DNA of 34,987 bases from the NCBI GenBank assembly GCA_014728295.1, contig WJLW01000116.1:1-34987 (forward strand). Reading direction: 5' to 3'. The translations under genes and the position numbers were made by a program. This DNA comes from Chitinivibrionales bacterium (lineage in GTDB: Bacteria > Fibrobacterota > Chitinivibrionia > Chitinivibrionales > WJKA01). Under the pieces are notes generated by a model. That model did no database searches, had not been told where the DNA came from, and worked only from the letters and a program-made list of their open reading frames with translations. Each line of letters opens with the position of its first letter. Positions within the stretch are counted from its first letter, which is position 1. This document shows positions 1 to 7,661 of the stretch, piece by piece.

Positions 1-1617
1 CAGGTGTTTTACGCAACCGGAAATGACCCGTTTATCCAATTCTATAGTGACAGCGGAGTTTTTTGCGGTAGCTGTTCATCGTCGGCGCCCGTAACGATAT
101 CGTATCCGAAGCGGTTTCTGGGTGCAGGGACGGGGTTGCGTGCACTGCTTATTGTCAAAGATGGGGTTTACTGCGATACAATCAATATCTCACGTCGTGT
201 TCATCGCGATCAGTCGGAAGTGCTGATTGTCAACAGCATGGAGTGGACGCCGCTGTATTCGACCGCCCGGCTGGATGATCCTTCTCCTTCGGTATTGCTC
301 AAATCGTTTGCTTCGGACAGCACTTCGCACCGTGAGTACGACACACGCTTTGTCCGCTTTTTCAAATGGCACGCCGGCGCTGCAGCCGGGTCTGCTGATC
401 AATGGCTGGAATTTTCTGCCAGTGACAAGCCGGTATTCGAGCTGAAGCCGGGAGCGCTACTCTGGCTCAAAGCGCGTACGACAACAAAAATCACCCTGGG
501 GCCGGGCCGGACACTTTCCCTGAAAGATACGTTTGCTTTGCACCTGCCCTCCCTGCAATGGACCGACTTTTCGATTCCGTACAAGCTTGACATAAAAGCC
601 AGGGATATACTTGCCGCATCCGGTGATCTGAGGGAAAATATCGAAATTTATCACTGGCATAAGTATACCGGCCCCCAGGGCATGGCCCGTTACATTTCGA
701 AAGTGCTGTACAGCCCGATTATACCCGGGCTCGATAATCTGGATACGCTGCTGTCGGGGGGCGCTTCGAATGGCTATACGGTGTATAACTTCTCGAAGCA
801 GGAACAGGTGATGCGCATTCCACCTACACCGGCATCACAATCGGGAAACGCTCTTGTAAAGCGTCGTGAACTACAGAAATGGTCGATAAAAATACACACG
901 TATATTCAGGATAGCCGGGAGTTGAGTCCGGCTTATTTTTCGTATCGCGAAGATATTCGGGGAATAGTGGAAATTCCGCTCCCGCCCTCTTTCGAGAAAG
1001 TGCGAACGGCTATTTACAGCGCTGATTCACACTGCTACTTTGGCCACCTGGTGACGGGGAGTGAACACAAAAACGGGCACACTTTTGAGCTGGCTTTTGT
1101 AAATACAGGAGAAACCGAAGCACCCCTTGCCTGCGTGTTCGAACGGCTGCAGAATGTTCCCGGCACGTGTCAGATTGTAATGCTTGGCGAAGAGAAAAGC
1201 GGGTTTGTGCCGCAAGACTCGATCGTGCGCATCACCGTGCCGGCGCGTTCCAGGGTTACCCGTCTGGTAGCTATCGGAGACAGCAAGTATGTCAACGCTT
1301 TTAGCAGTACAGCCCACCTGCTCACGCTCTCCCTCGGTACAGTTCGCTACAGCCAGTCCAGTGGCGACATCTCTGTTTCATACAGCCTGCCTTATCGTCA
1401 ATTCAGTCACCTTACGTTCAGCTTACTGGATGTGCGCGGGCGCAGAGTAGCTACACAATCTATCGATACCGCAACCATGTTCGGCGGGTACCGCTTGACA
1501 CTCAGCCCCCCGGCATCCGGTTTCGCTTCCGGCAGCTATGTGCTGAGCATGGAGGCTGCTGGCTCAGGAAATAACGCGCCAAAGCGCTTGGTCCGCCGGC
1601 TGATGATTATGAAATAG
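1..1617 (+). CDS. Large secreted protein with T9SS-like C-terminal domain (3' part only)
   Basis: The reading frame is open from the first base of the window, so this is the C-terminal 538 or so residues of a longer protein. The GTG at position 4 is simply the first possible start codon and is not a credible start. The visible part is rich in beta-strand-type sequence, Ser/Thr and aromatic residues, and has no catalytic motif I recognise. The last 85 or so residues contain alternating strands with the motif LLDVRGRRV, then SGSYVLSMEA, and a basic end KRLVRRLMIMK. This pattern resembles T9SS type A sorting domains and FlgD-like Ig folds of secreted FCB-group proteins. Inference: a cell-surface or secreted protein of unknown function. 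The GH9 enzyme at 30654-33284 ends in a similar domain and a PorV-like protein lies at the right edge, which fits one shared export route. The protein family of the main body is not recognised. Confidence 0.7.
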   Translation, partial: QVFYATGNDPFIQFYSDSGVFCGSCSSSAPVTISYPKRFLGAGTGLRALLIVKDGVYCDTINISRRVHRDQSEVLIVNSMEWTPLYSTARLDDPSPSVLLKSFASDSTSHREYDTRFVRFFKWHAGAAAGSADQWLEFSASDKPVFELKPGALLWLKARTTTKITLGPGRTLSLKDTFALHLPSLQWTDFSIPYKLDIKARDILAASGDLRENIEIYHWHKYTGPQGMARYISKVLYSPIIPGLDNLDTLLSGGASNGYTVYNFSKQEQVMRIPPTPASQSGNALVKRRELQKWSIKIHTYIQDSRELSPAYFSYREDIRGIVEIPLPPSFEKVRTAIYSADSHCYFGHLVTGSEHKNGHTFELAFVNTGETEAPLACVFERLQNVPGTCQIVMLGEEKSGFVPQDSIVRITVPARSRVTRLVAIGDSKYVNAFSSTAHLLTLSLGTVRYSQSSGDISVSYSLPYRQFSHLTFSLLDVRGRRVATQSIDTATMFGGYRLTLSPPASGFASGSYVLSMEAAGSGNNAPKRLVRRLMIMK

Positions 1618-1629
1618 CGGCCTTGCACC

Positions 1630-1639
1630 GGGGGGGGGG
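1630..1639. repeat. Homopolymeric G tract (10 G)
   Basis: Ten consecutive G residues sit 13 bases after the stop of the secreted-protein gene and just before a 28-codon reading frame (1641-1727, ATG start). That frame overlaps the start of the dehydrogenase gene. G tracts of this length are prone to slippage. This one is intergenic, so any effect would be on mRNA structure or on translation of the tiny frame. Confidence 0.6.
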
Positions 1640-1716
1640 CATGTCGCGGCGTATTTTATGTCATTGGCTGCTGGCTCTTGCCGTAATGGCAATACATTTC
1701 GATTTGAGGAATACCA

Positions 1717-3027
1717 ATGACGCATGAAATTTATGGCGATACTATTCGATGCGAATGCGGAAAAACACACCATATCGATCCCGGCATTGTCATTTATGAA
1801 CCAGGAGCGCTCTGCAAGTTGCCCGAAATTCTGCAACATTTTACCAAACGCAAAAAAGCTGCTGTTATCGTTGATGCGCGGACACGTGCTGTTGCGGGGC
1901 AGCAGGCGACCAAACAACTTCTCACTCACGAATGGTCGACCAGAGAGATCGTGGTTCCCGATCCCGAACCGGGCATGGATCCAAAATGCGATGAGGAGAC
2001 CCATGCCTATGTCAAGAGCCGCGTCGGCGATGCATCGATTATTGTTGCCGCAGGCTGCGGAGTGCTCAACGACCTGAGCAAGTGGGCCGCCTTCGAACTC
2101 GACCTTCCCTACGTCTGTGTTGCAACTGCCGCCAGCATGAATGGCTATGCTTCGGCCAACATTGCCGCAACCGTCAAGGGAGTCAAAATCGTCAAGCGCG
2201 GCAGGGCGCCACGCGCCGTGCTGGCCGATCCCGCTATCATCATGAATGCGCCCAATGAACTCACCGCATCGGGGCTGGGAGATATTCTGGCCAAATCGGT
2301 AAGTGCCGCCGACTGGGTGGTAAATCACCTCCTCTATGGTGATTATTACTGTGAGCGTGCAAATCTACTCATCGCCGACATCGAGCCGCTGTACCTTGAC
2401 AATCCGGAAGGCATACGCGACCGGTCACCGCAGGCGTTCGAAGCCCTGTTTCAGGGGCTTTTGCTGACCGGTGTGGCAATGACCATGGCCGAAACGTCCT
2501 CTCCATCATCCGGCGGCGAGCATCTGATTTCGCACACGCTCGATATGATGAGCGGCATTGACGGTATACCGCATTATTACCACGGCAGCCAGGTAGGCAT
2601 TGGAACGATCATTGCATCGGAGCTTTATTATCGCATCATGCACATGGCGGCGCCGAAGCTGAAGATGTATGCGACGGACATCAATCCGCAATTCTGGGGA
2701 TGGCTGACGGATGAGGTCACTGCGCATTTCAATGAAAAGCAGGTGCGATTGCACGCGATGCAGGCAAAGCTTTCGGCACCGGAAAACTGGAGCACCATGC
2801 AATCACGCGTCAAAGAGTTTGTTCGTCATCCAGAAGTGATTCGGGATTGCCTGAAACGCGCCGGCGCCGCTTACACGGCCGAGCATATTTGCTGCAGTCG
2901 GGAACGCTTGATCACGGCGCTGCTGCATGCGCATGAGGTACGCTCGCGGGTGACGATTCTTGACCTGGCCCGGATGACGGGAATTTTGCCTGATGCGGCT
3001 GGGGAGATTGTTGGTAAGTGGTGCTGA
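1717..3027 (+). CDS. sn-glycerol-1-phosphate dehydrogenase family protein (AraM/EgsA-like)
   Basis: This 436-residue protein belongs to the iron-type alcohol dehydrogenase / dehydroquinate synthase-like superfamily and looks like a glycerol-1-phosphate dehydrogenase. The family reduces dihydroxyacetone phosphate to sn-glycerol-1-phosphate with NAD(P)H. Visible features are the nucleotide-binding stretch AAGCGVLNDLSK (residues 111-122), the segment TAASMNGYAS (137-146), the ASGLGD motif ending in Asp189, and GGEHLISH with His269 and His273, followed by His289 in HYYHGSQVG. Asp189, His269 and His289 are the expected metal ligands. The ATG at 1717 has GAGGA eight bases upstream. The roughly 70 residues after 330 are more divergent than the core. 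In bacteria G1P can feed a capped phosphoglycolipid or archaeal-type lipids, but no G1P prenyltransferase is present in this window, so the product's fate is unknown. Confidence 0.85.
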   Translation: MTHEIYGDTIRCECGKTHHIDPGIVIYEPGALCKLPEILQHFTKRKKAAVIVDARTRAVAGQQATKQLLTHEWSTREIVVPDPEPGMDPKCDEETHAYVKSRVGDASIIVAAGCGVLNDLSKWAAFELDLPYVCVATAASMNGYASANIAATVKGVKIVKRGRAPRAVLADPAIIMNAPNELTASGLGDILAKSVSAADWVVNHLLYGDYYCERANLLIADIEPLYLDNPEGIRDRSPQAFEALFQGLLLTGVAMTMAETSSPSSGGEHLISHTLDMMSGIDGIPHYYHGSQVGIGTIIASELYYRIMHMAAPKLKMYATDINPQFWGWLTDEVTAHFNEKQVRLHAMQAKLSAPENWSTMQSRVKEFVRHPEVIRDCLKRAGAAYTAEHICCSRERLITALLHAHEVRSRVTILDLARMTGILPDAAGEIVGKWC

Positions 3028-3056
3028 AGATTATTGCGAAAAGCACCGACGCACTC

Positions 3057-3088
3057 AGTGACAGAAGTGATATCTTCCCGTCACTTTT
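3057..3088 (+). terminator. Candidate terminator after the G1P dehydrogenase gene
   Basis: AGTGAC (3057-3062) pairs with GTCACT (3080-3085), and an inner GAAG/CTTC pairing closes a TGATAT loop. The hairpin is followed by a short TTTT run. It starts 30 bases after the stop codon. The T tract is short, so termination may be weak. Confidence 0.5.
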
Positions 3089-3212
3089 GCAGCAGTCATG
3101 CCCCGCTTGCACTAGGTTCACTTGCTTGTTTTGACGTGTTTCAACACAGTATTCGTCCATAGCTATTATTGTCTCATTTTGAGCGACAAGCCATCTTCGA
3201 AACAACCACGCA

Positions 3213-3236
3213 AATTGGACGCGTGCAGCGCCAATT
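3213..3236 (-). terminator. Candidate hairpin downstream of nrdB
   Basis: AATTGG (3213-3218) pairs with CCAATT (3231-3236), and inner CGC/GCG pairs close a five-base loop with one bulged A. It lies about 30 bases beyond the nrdB stop on the minus strand. There is no good U tract, so it could be an mRNA-stabilising hairpin instead of a true terminator. Confidence 0.35.
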
Positions 3237-3266
3237 GTGCTTGAAATTGAGTATGCGCGCTACCTG

Positions 3267-4262
3267 CTAATCCCACTCCAGCGCTCCGGCCACCTGATAT
3301 TCGGTGACGCGCGTTTCAAAAAAGTTTTTCTCTTTATTGAGATCGGTGGACTGTGACATCCACGGAAACGGATTTTCGGTGTTATACAGTTTCTTCAGAC
3401 CGATTCGTTCCAGCCGGCGATCAGCGATATAGTTGACGTAATCGCAGAATTGTTCGGCATTGATACCCAGAAGCCCGGACGGGCAGGCATCTTTGGCGTA
3501 CTTTCTTTCGAGTTCAACGGAACGCGAGATCAGATCACGGATTTCGCTTTGAAATTTTGTGGTCCAGACGGAGGGGGTTTCTTCGATGACGGTATTGATC
3601 AGGTCGCAGCCAAAGGCAAGGTGCAAGCTTTCGTCGCGCATAATGTACTCGAACTGCTCGCCAACGCCGATCATTTTATTCTGCCGCTTCAGCGCGAGCA
3701 TCATGGCAAAGCCGGCGTAGAAAAAAACACCTTCCATGATAACGTAGAAACCAACAAGGTCGCGCACAAATCGACGAATATTTTCATCACCTTCGGTCGT
3801 GAAATGCGGTTCGAAAATCGAGGATGTCAATTCGACGACAAAATCATCCTTTTCGTGGATGCTGGGAATTGTTGTATACATGGTGTAAATTTCGTCCGGA
3901 TTCAAACCGAGTGAGTCGCAGCAATAGATGAATGTATCGGTATGTACCGCTTCTTCATACGCCTGGCGCAGGAGATACTGCCGCGCCTCGGGATTGGTGA
4001 CGTGGTTGTAAACCGCCAGCACGATGTTGTTGGCAGTCAGGCTCTCTGCGGTTGAGAAGAAACCCAGGTTCCACAGGATCAGCCGCCGTTCGCTTTCGGT
4101 GAGTGCCGCAGGGTCTTTCCATTGCTCGATGTCCTTCTGCATGGAAATCTCTTCCGGAGTCCAGTTGTTGGAAACGCCGTCTTTGTAATGCTGACGTGCC
4201 CACATGTAACGCATGGGAAGAATTTTGTTGGGATCGGTTTTGGAATTGTTGATGATTCCCAT
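3267..4262 (-). CDS. nrdB: Ribonucleotide reductase small subunit, class Ic-like (Phe at the radical Tyr site)
   Basis: This 331-residue protein is the R2 subunit that houses the dimetal cofactor for ribonucleotide reduction with NrdA. The metal ligands align in order and spacing with R2 proteins: Glu73, Glu104, His107, Glu177, Glu211 and His214. The usual radical tyrosine lies four residues after the first His. Here the sequence is EEAVHTDTF, so that residue is Phe111. The first ligand, normally Asp, is Glu73 in TAESLTANN. Both changes are the known signature of class Ic enzymes of the Chlamydia trachomatis type, which use a Mn(IV)/Fe(III) centre in place of a tyrosyl radical. A Tyr near the C terminus (EYQVAGALEWD) is kept for radical transfer to NrdA. 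The ATG at 4262 has an AGGAGG site seven bases upstream. The gene is downstream of nrdA in the same operon with a 211-bp gap. Confidence 0.96.
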   Translation of the reverse strand: MGIINNSKTDPNKILPMRYMWARQHYKDGVSNNWTPEEISMQKDIEQWKDPAALTESERRLILWNLGFFSTAESLTANNIVLAVYNHVTNPEARQYLLRQAYEEAVHTDTFIYCCDSLGLNPDEIYTMYTTIPSIHEKDDFVVELTSSIFEPHFTTEGDENIRRFVRDLVGFYVIMEGVFFYAGFAMMLALKRQNKMIGVGEQFEYIMRDESLHLAFGCDLINTVIEETPSVWTTKFQSEIRDLISRSVELERKYAKDACPSGLLGINAEQFCDYVNYIADRRLERIGLKKLYNTENPFPWMSQSTDLNKEKNFFETRVTEYQVAGALEWD

Positions 4263-4360
4263 GGGGGGCCTCCTCTGTTGTTGTCTCTGTCTTGGTATTG
4301 CTCCAATACACCCTGTGTTGTATGTTGAATTGGAGTTTTTATTTGCTTGCGTGGCTTGTC

Positions 4361-4391
4361 AGCCCCTTTCCCGTGTTGCGGGAGCGGGGCT
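4361..4391 (-). other. Stem-loop in the nrdA-nrdB intercistronic gap
   Basis: AGCCCC (4361-4366) pairs with GGGGCT (4386-4391), and inner TCCCG/CGGGA (4369-4373, 4379-4383) closes a five-base loop with a small internal loop between the stems. It sits in the unusually long 211-bp gap between nrdA and nrdB and lacks a T tract. It may modulate relative expression or mRNA stability of the two subunits. Function is inferred only. Confidence 0.45.
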
Positions 4392-4473
4392 ATCCATTAA
4401 TTGATGATGCCGGCTCCGATTTCGAAACCGCGGTGATACCATGTTGCTCAATTCGAAAATATGCAATCGTTGA

Positions 4474-7299
4474 CTATTGACACGCTTCGCAATCCGGATT
4501 CATGAGATCGCATATTTTGGCACTGGCGATCTGTGTTGCCGGAACCTCGACAGGTGCGGCAGCCGGTGTCGGGTCGCAAGTTTCGATTTCATTGCTTACC
4601 GGCCGGGATTGCGCCTGCGCGCCGGTACGCTTCTGAGTGAAGCCGTACTTTTTTGCGTCAAGCGTCGATTTTTCGATCTGGCTGGCGGCTAGGGTTCGCA
4701 GGTAATAGGTCGTCTTAAGCCCCAATTTCCAGGCGCTGGTATAAATTTCACTCAGTTTTTTGCCGGAATGTCCCTGCATGAAAACATTATGTGACTGGCT
4801 TTGATCGATCCACTTCGAACGTAATGCGGTAAGCTTGAGCAGATCGACCGGGTCGATCTGAAAGGCTTCGCGGTAGAGCAACTTGATGTCGTCCGGGATC
4901 GCAGTGATGGCATCGAGATTGCCGTCATTAAACTTAATCTGCTCCAGCATGTCAAGGGTCCACAATTCGCGGCGGGTGAGATCGGCTACCAGGTACTTGT
5001 TGACTACCGTAAATTCACCACTGATATTTGCTTTGACGTAGATGTTTTTGTACATCGGCTCGATTGACGGATAGCAGCCGGCGATAGTGGCGATGGTGGC
5101 CGTGGGAGCGATTGCCATGCAGTTTGAGTTGCGCATGCCGTGTTGTGCAACATGCCGGCGAACGGGTTTCCAGTCCAGGCGTTCGTAACGGTCAACATCT
5201 ACTGGTACCCCGCGTTCCTTTTCCAGCAATGCAATTGTATCAATCGGAAATATACCACGATCCCACTTTGAGCCAGGATACGACTCATACCGGCCCCGTT
5301 CTTGCGCAAGCCGGGATGAAGAGAAAATGGCATGGTAGCTGATGAATTCCATAAGCGAATCGCAGAAATGCTGCGCACTCTGCTGGCTGAACGACATCTT
5401 AAGTGCAAACAGCGCATCCTGCAGGCCCATGGCGCCCATGCCGACCGGGCGATGTCGCAGGTTGGCGCGCCGTGACTCTTCGGTCGGGTAAAAATTGAGA
5501 TCGACCACATTGTCAAGCATGCGCATGGCTGTCTGCACCGTTTGCGCCAGTTTGTCGCGGTCAAATGTTGTTTCATTGACATGCCGTGAAACATTAATGG
5601 ATCCCAGGTTGCACACGGCACTTTCCTCACGCGACGTATTCAACGTGATTTCGGTGCAGAGATTTGAGCTGTGTACGATACCTGTATGATCCTGTGGTGA
5701 GCGTACATTGCAGGGGTCCTTGAACGTGATCCAGGGATGCCCGGTTTCGAACAGCCGGGTCAGCATTTTGCGCCATAGCGCGGTGGCATCGACAACTTTG
5801 TGCTTGATTATTTTGCCAATTCGGGCCTGCGATTCGTACCAGATGTATCGCTCTTCAAACGCCCGGCCGTAGAGATCGTGCAGATCGGGCGTTTCGTCGG
5901 GCGAAAACAGCGTCCAGTGGCTTTTCTGAGCTACGCGCTTCATGAACAAGTCGGGAATCCAGTTCGCGGTATTCATATCATGGGTGCGGCGCCGCTCATC
6001 ACCGGTATTGCGCCGCAGATCGAGGAAATCTTCGATGTCGAGGTGCCAGGTTTCGAGATAGGCGCACGTTGCGCCTCTGCGTTTACCGCTGCGATTAATG
6101 GCGACGGTGACATCGTTGGCGATTTTGAGAAAAGGGACGACCCCCTGGCTTTCCACGCCGGTTGTGCTGATACGGGCGCCGGTTGCCCTGACGCTGGTCC
6201 AGTCGTTGCCCAGACCGCCCGACCATTTCGAGTATTGCGCATTGTCACCCAGGCATTTAAAAATATGGGTAAGGTCGTCATCGATTTTTGTCAAATAGCA
6301 GGAGCTTAATTGCGGATGTCCCATCCCGGCATGGAACAGTGTCGGCGTGGATGGAATAAAGCTCAGTGTCGAAATGACATTATAGAATTCGACAGCCCGC
6401 TCTTCACGGTTTGCTTCGTTTAGTGCCAGTCCCATAGCCACCCGCATCCAGAATGTTTGCGGCAATTCCATCCGCGTTTCGTCTTGCTTCAGAAAGTAAC
6501 GCAGGTAAAGCGTTTGCAGTCCGGTATAGCCCAGCAAGCAATCGCGTTCAAATCGCAATGCAGCGGCTATCGCTTCGAGCTTGAACGAGAGCAGTCGTTT
6601 GTCAAGCATACCGAGCGTTACACCGTGGTGAATGTTGTTGATAAACATGCTGCGGTACTCTTTTTCAAACAACTCCTCGTTGATAGACTGCCGGAATGCC
6701 TCTTTGTAAGTATGTTGCAGGAAAAAGCGGGCCGCGGCCGTGTCATAATCCGGATGCCGCTCGATGTAGCTGACCGCGGCCATAACCAGGGCGCGATCGA
6801 GATCTCTGGTGGTAACGCCGTCGTAGATGTTTTTGATGAACTCGGCAAACAGCAACTCTGCGGAAACAGAATCATCCAGCCCGTTCAGAACCCGCTGAAT
6901 TGTCGCTGATATCTTAGTTCGGTCGAAAACGACCACCCGGCCGTCGCGCTTGGTCACTTTAAGTTTGCCAAGTCGCGCATTTCGCTCGGCTTTCTGGTGT
7001 TCTTTTTCCCGCTTTTGTTTGTGACTGTGCCGATACAATATGTAAGCTTTGGCAATATCGAAATATTCATGCTTCATCAGGTACTTCTCGACGAGATCCT
7101 GCACATTTTCGACATTGGGATAGATATCAACGAAACGATTGTTGATTTCCCGGCAGGCATCGTCGACAATTGCCGTAATTGCCGACTCCCGCTTATGCGT
7201 GTCCCCTGAACCAAATGCCTTGCGGAGAGCTGTCTCGATTCTCTCCCGGTCAAACGAGACAACGTCGCCATTGCGTTTGACAATCATGTCCACGGCCAT
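4474..7299 (-). CDS. nrdA: Ribonucleoside-diphosphate reductase large subunit with two ATP-cones
   Basis: The 941-residue catalytic subunit reduces ribonucleotides to deoxyribonucleotides. Two tandem ATP-cone allosteric domains occupy about residues 4-92 and 112-202, starting MIVKRNGDVVSFDR and KVTKRDGRVVVFDR. The barrel follows, with the redox cysteine pair Cys334 (LSSCYLT) and Cys563 (SAVCNLG) and the finger-loop NLCTE holding Asn546, Cys548 (thiyl radical) and Glu550. The radical-transfer tyrosine pair Tyr865-Tyr866 is in KTTYYLRT. The C-terminal tail ends in CEAC, the shuttle cysteine pair. The chosen ATG (7299) starts MAVDMIVKRNG and has GGAAAGG at good spacing. A longer frame reaches 7338 but lacks a ribosome site. 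The gene is upstream of nrdB, probably co-transcribed from the NrdR-controlled region at 7332-7440. Two ATP-cones are more than the single cone of E. coli NrdA. Confidence 0.97.
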   Translation of the reverse strand: MAVDMIVKRNGDVVSFDRERIETALRKAFGSGDTHKRESAITAIVDDACREINNRFVDIYPNVENVQDLVEKYLMKHEYFDIAKAYILYRHSHKQKREKEHQKAERNARLGKLKVTKRDGRVVVFDRTKISATIQRVLNGLDDSVSAELLFAEFIKNIYDGVTTRDLDRALVMAAVSYIERHPDYDTAAARFFLQHTYKEAFRQSINEELFEKEYRSMFINNIHHGVTLGMLDKRLLSFKLEAIAAALRFERDCLLGYTGLQTLYLRYFLKQDETRMELPQTFWMRVAMGLALNEANREERAVEFYNVISTLSFIPSTPTLFHAGMGHPQLSSCYLTKIDDDLTHIFKCLGDNAQYSKWSGGLGNDWTSVRATGARISTTGVESQGVVPFLKIANDVTVAINRSGKRRGATCAYLETWHLDIEDFLDLRRNTGDERRRTHDMNTANWIPDLFMKRVAQKSHWTLFSPDETPDLHDLYGRAFEERYIWYESQARIGKIIKHKVVDATALWRKMLTRLFETGHPWITFKDPCNVRSPQDHTGIVHSSNLCTEITLNTSREESAVCNLGSINVSRHVNETTFDRDKLAQTVQTAMRMLDNVVDLNFYPTEESRRANLRHRPVGMGAMGLQDALFALKMSFSQQSAQHFCDSLMEFISYHAIFSSSRLAQERGRYESYPGSKWDRGIFPIDTIALLEKERGVPVDVDRYERLDWKPVRRHVAQHGMRNSNCMAIAPTATIATIAGCYPSIEPMYKNIYVKANISGEFTVVNKYLVADLTRRELWTLDMLEQIKFNDGNLDAITAIPDDIKLLYREAFQIDPVDLLKLTALRSKWIDQSQSHNVFMQGHSGKKLSEIYTSAWKLGLKTTYYLRTLAASQIEKSTLDAKKYGFTQKRTGAQAQSRPVSNEIETCDPTPAAAPVEVPATQIASAKICDLMNPDCEACQ

Positions 7300-7331
7300 A
7301 TGCATCATCCTTTCCAAAGTGAGAGGGCTAG

Positions 7332-7381
7332 AGCACAATGCAAACTAAATGCCATATATTGCGTTACACGAGCATTGTGCT
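7332..7381. repeat. 10-bp inverted repeat centred on an NrdR-like box
   Basis: AGCACAATGC (7332-7341) and GCATTGTGCT (7372-7381) are perfect reverse complements. Their centre of symmetry, 7356.5, coincides with the centre of the palindromic NrdR-like box at 7349-7364. The arrangement could extend an operator or form a hairpin in the nrdA leader. Confidence 0.6.
7349..7364 (-). promoter_or_regulatory. NrdR box, proximal (candidate)
   Basis: The 16-mer ATGCCATATATTGCGT matches the NrdR-box consensus acaCwATATATwGtgt at 12 of 16 positions, including the whole ATATAT core. It lies 50 bp upstream of the nrdA start, where NrdR, the ATP/dATP-sensing repressor of ribonucleotide reductase genes, normally binds. 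Confidence 0.65.
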
Positions 7382-7395
7382 ACAATATATATCCT
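7380..7395 (-). promoter_or_regulatory. NrdR box, distal (candidate)
   Basis: CTACAATATATATCCT has the CWATATATW core and starts 31 bp from the first box. A pair about three helical turns apart is the usual NrdR operator layout. The right half of the palindrome is degenerate, so this box alone would be weak. Confidence 0.5.
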
Positions 7396-7497
7396 TCATG
7401 CTGCTAATAGTAATATATGCGCATCAACTTAGTGCACATAGATAAGATCGCCGTATCCTGCCCATGCAGGCCAATTGCCGGCGGTTAGTTGGCAAGC

Positions 7498-7661
7498 TAG
7501 TGTAGTGTATCTCAAATAGGTGTGTGTGTGCGGGGAGCTATTTTCGCCTCCTGTTGAGGCGCGAAGATGGCGAATACCGGGTGTATTCAACTGATGAGCA
7601 ACGAAGACAGGGATGAAAAGAGCCCGTGGTAGCATATTCGTATTTGAGATACACTACACTA
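7498..7661. mobile_element. MITE-like element with 21-bp perfect terminal inverted repeats
   Basis: Bases 7498-7518 (starting TAGTGTAGTGTATC) are the exact reverse complement of 7641-7661 (ending GATACACTACACTA). Both outer ends are TA, so the structure reads as 19-bp terminal repeats flanked by a TA target duplication, the hallmark of IS630/Tc1-mariner-type elements. The 122-bp interior has no credible gene. It does contain two perfect small hairpins, CGCCTC-loop-GAGGCG and GAATAC-CGGGT-GTATTC, plus a GT dinucleotide run. The element lies between the nrd control region and the kinase upstream region. No transposase is present, so it would be non-autonomous. A transcribed structured RNA is the alternative reading. 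Confidence 0.6.

Noticed and set aside
3450..3914. 154-codon plus-strand frame inside nrdB
   Set aside because: Antisense to nrdB, with no ribosome site and no recognisable motif.
5800..6309. 169-codon plus-strand frame inside nrdA
   Set aside because: It is antisense to a highly conserved part of nrdA and lacks its own ribosome site or family features.
7585..7640. Possible hammerhead ribozyme core (CTGATGAG followed by GAA) inside the MITE-like element
   Set aside because: The bases after CTGATGAG cannot form the needed stem II, and no GAAA/stem III arrangement fits.
7519..7640. Group II intron start (GTGTG) in the MITE interior
   Set aside because: The interior is only 122 bp and has no domain V-like hairpin or reverse transcriptase.
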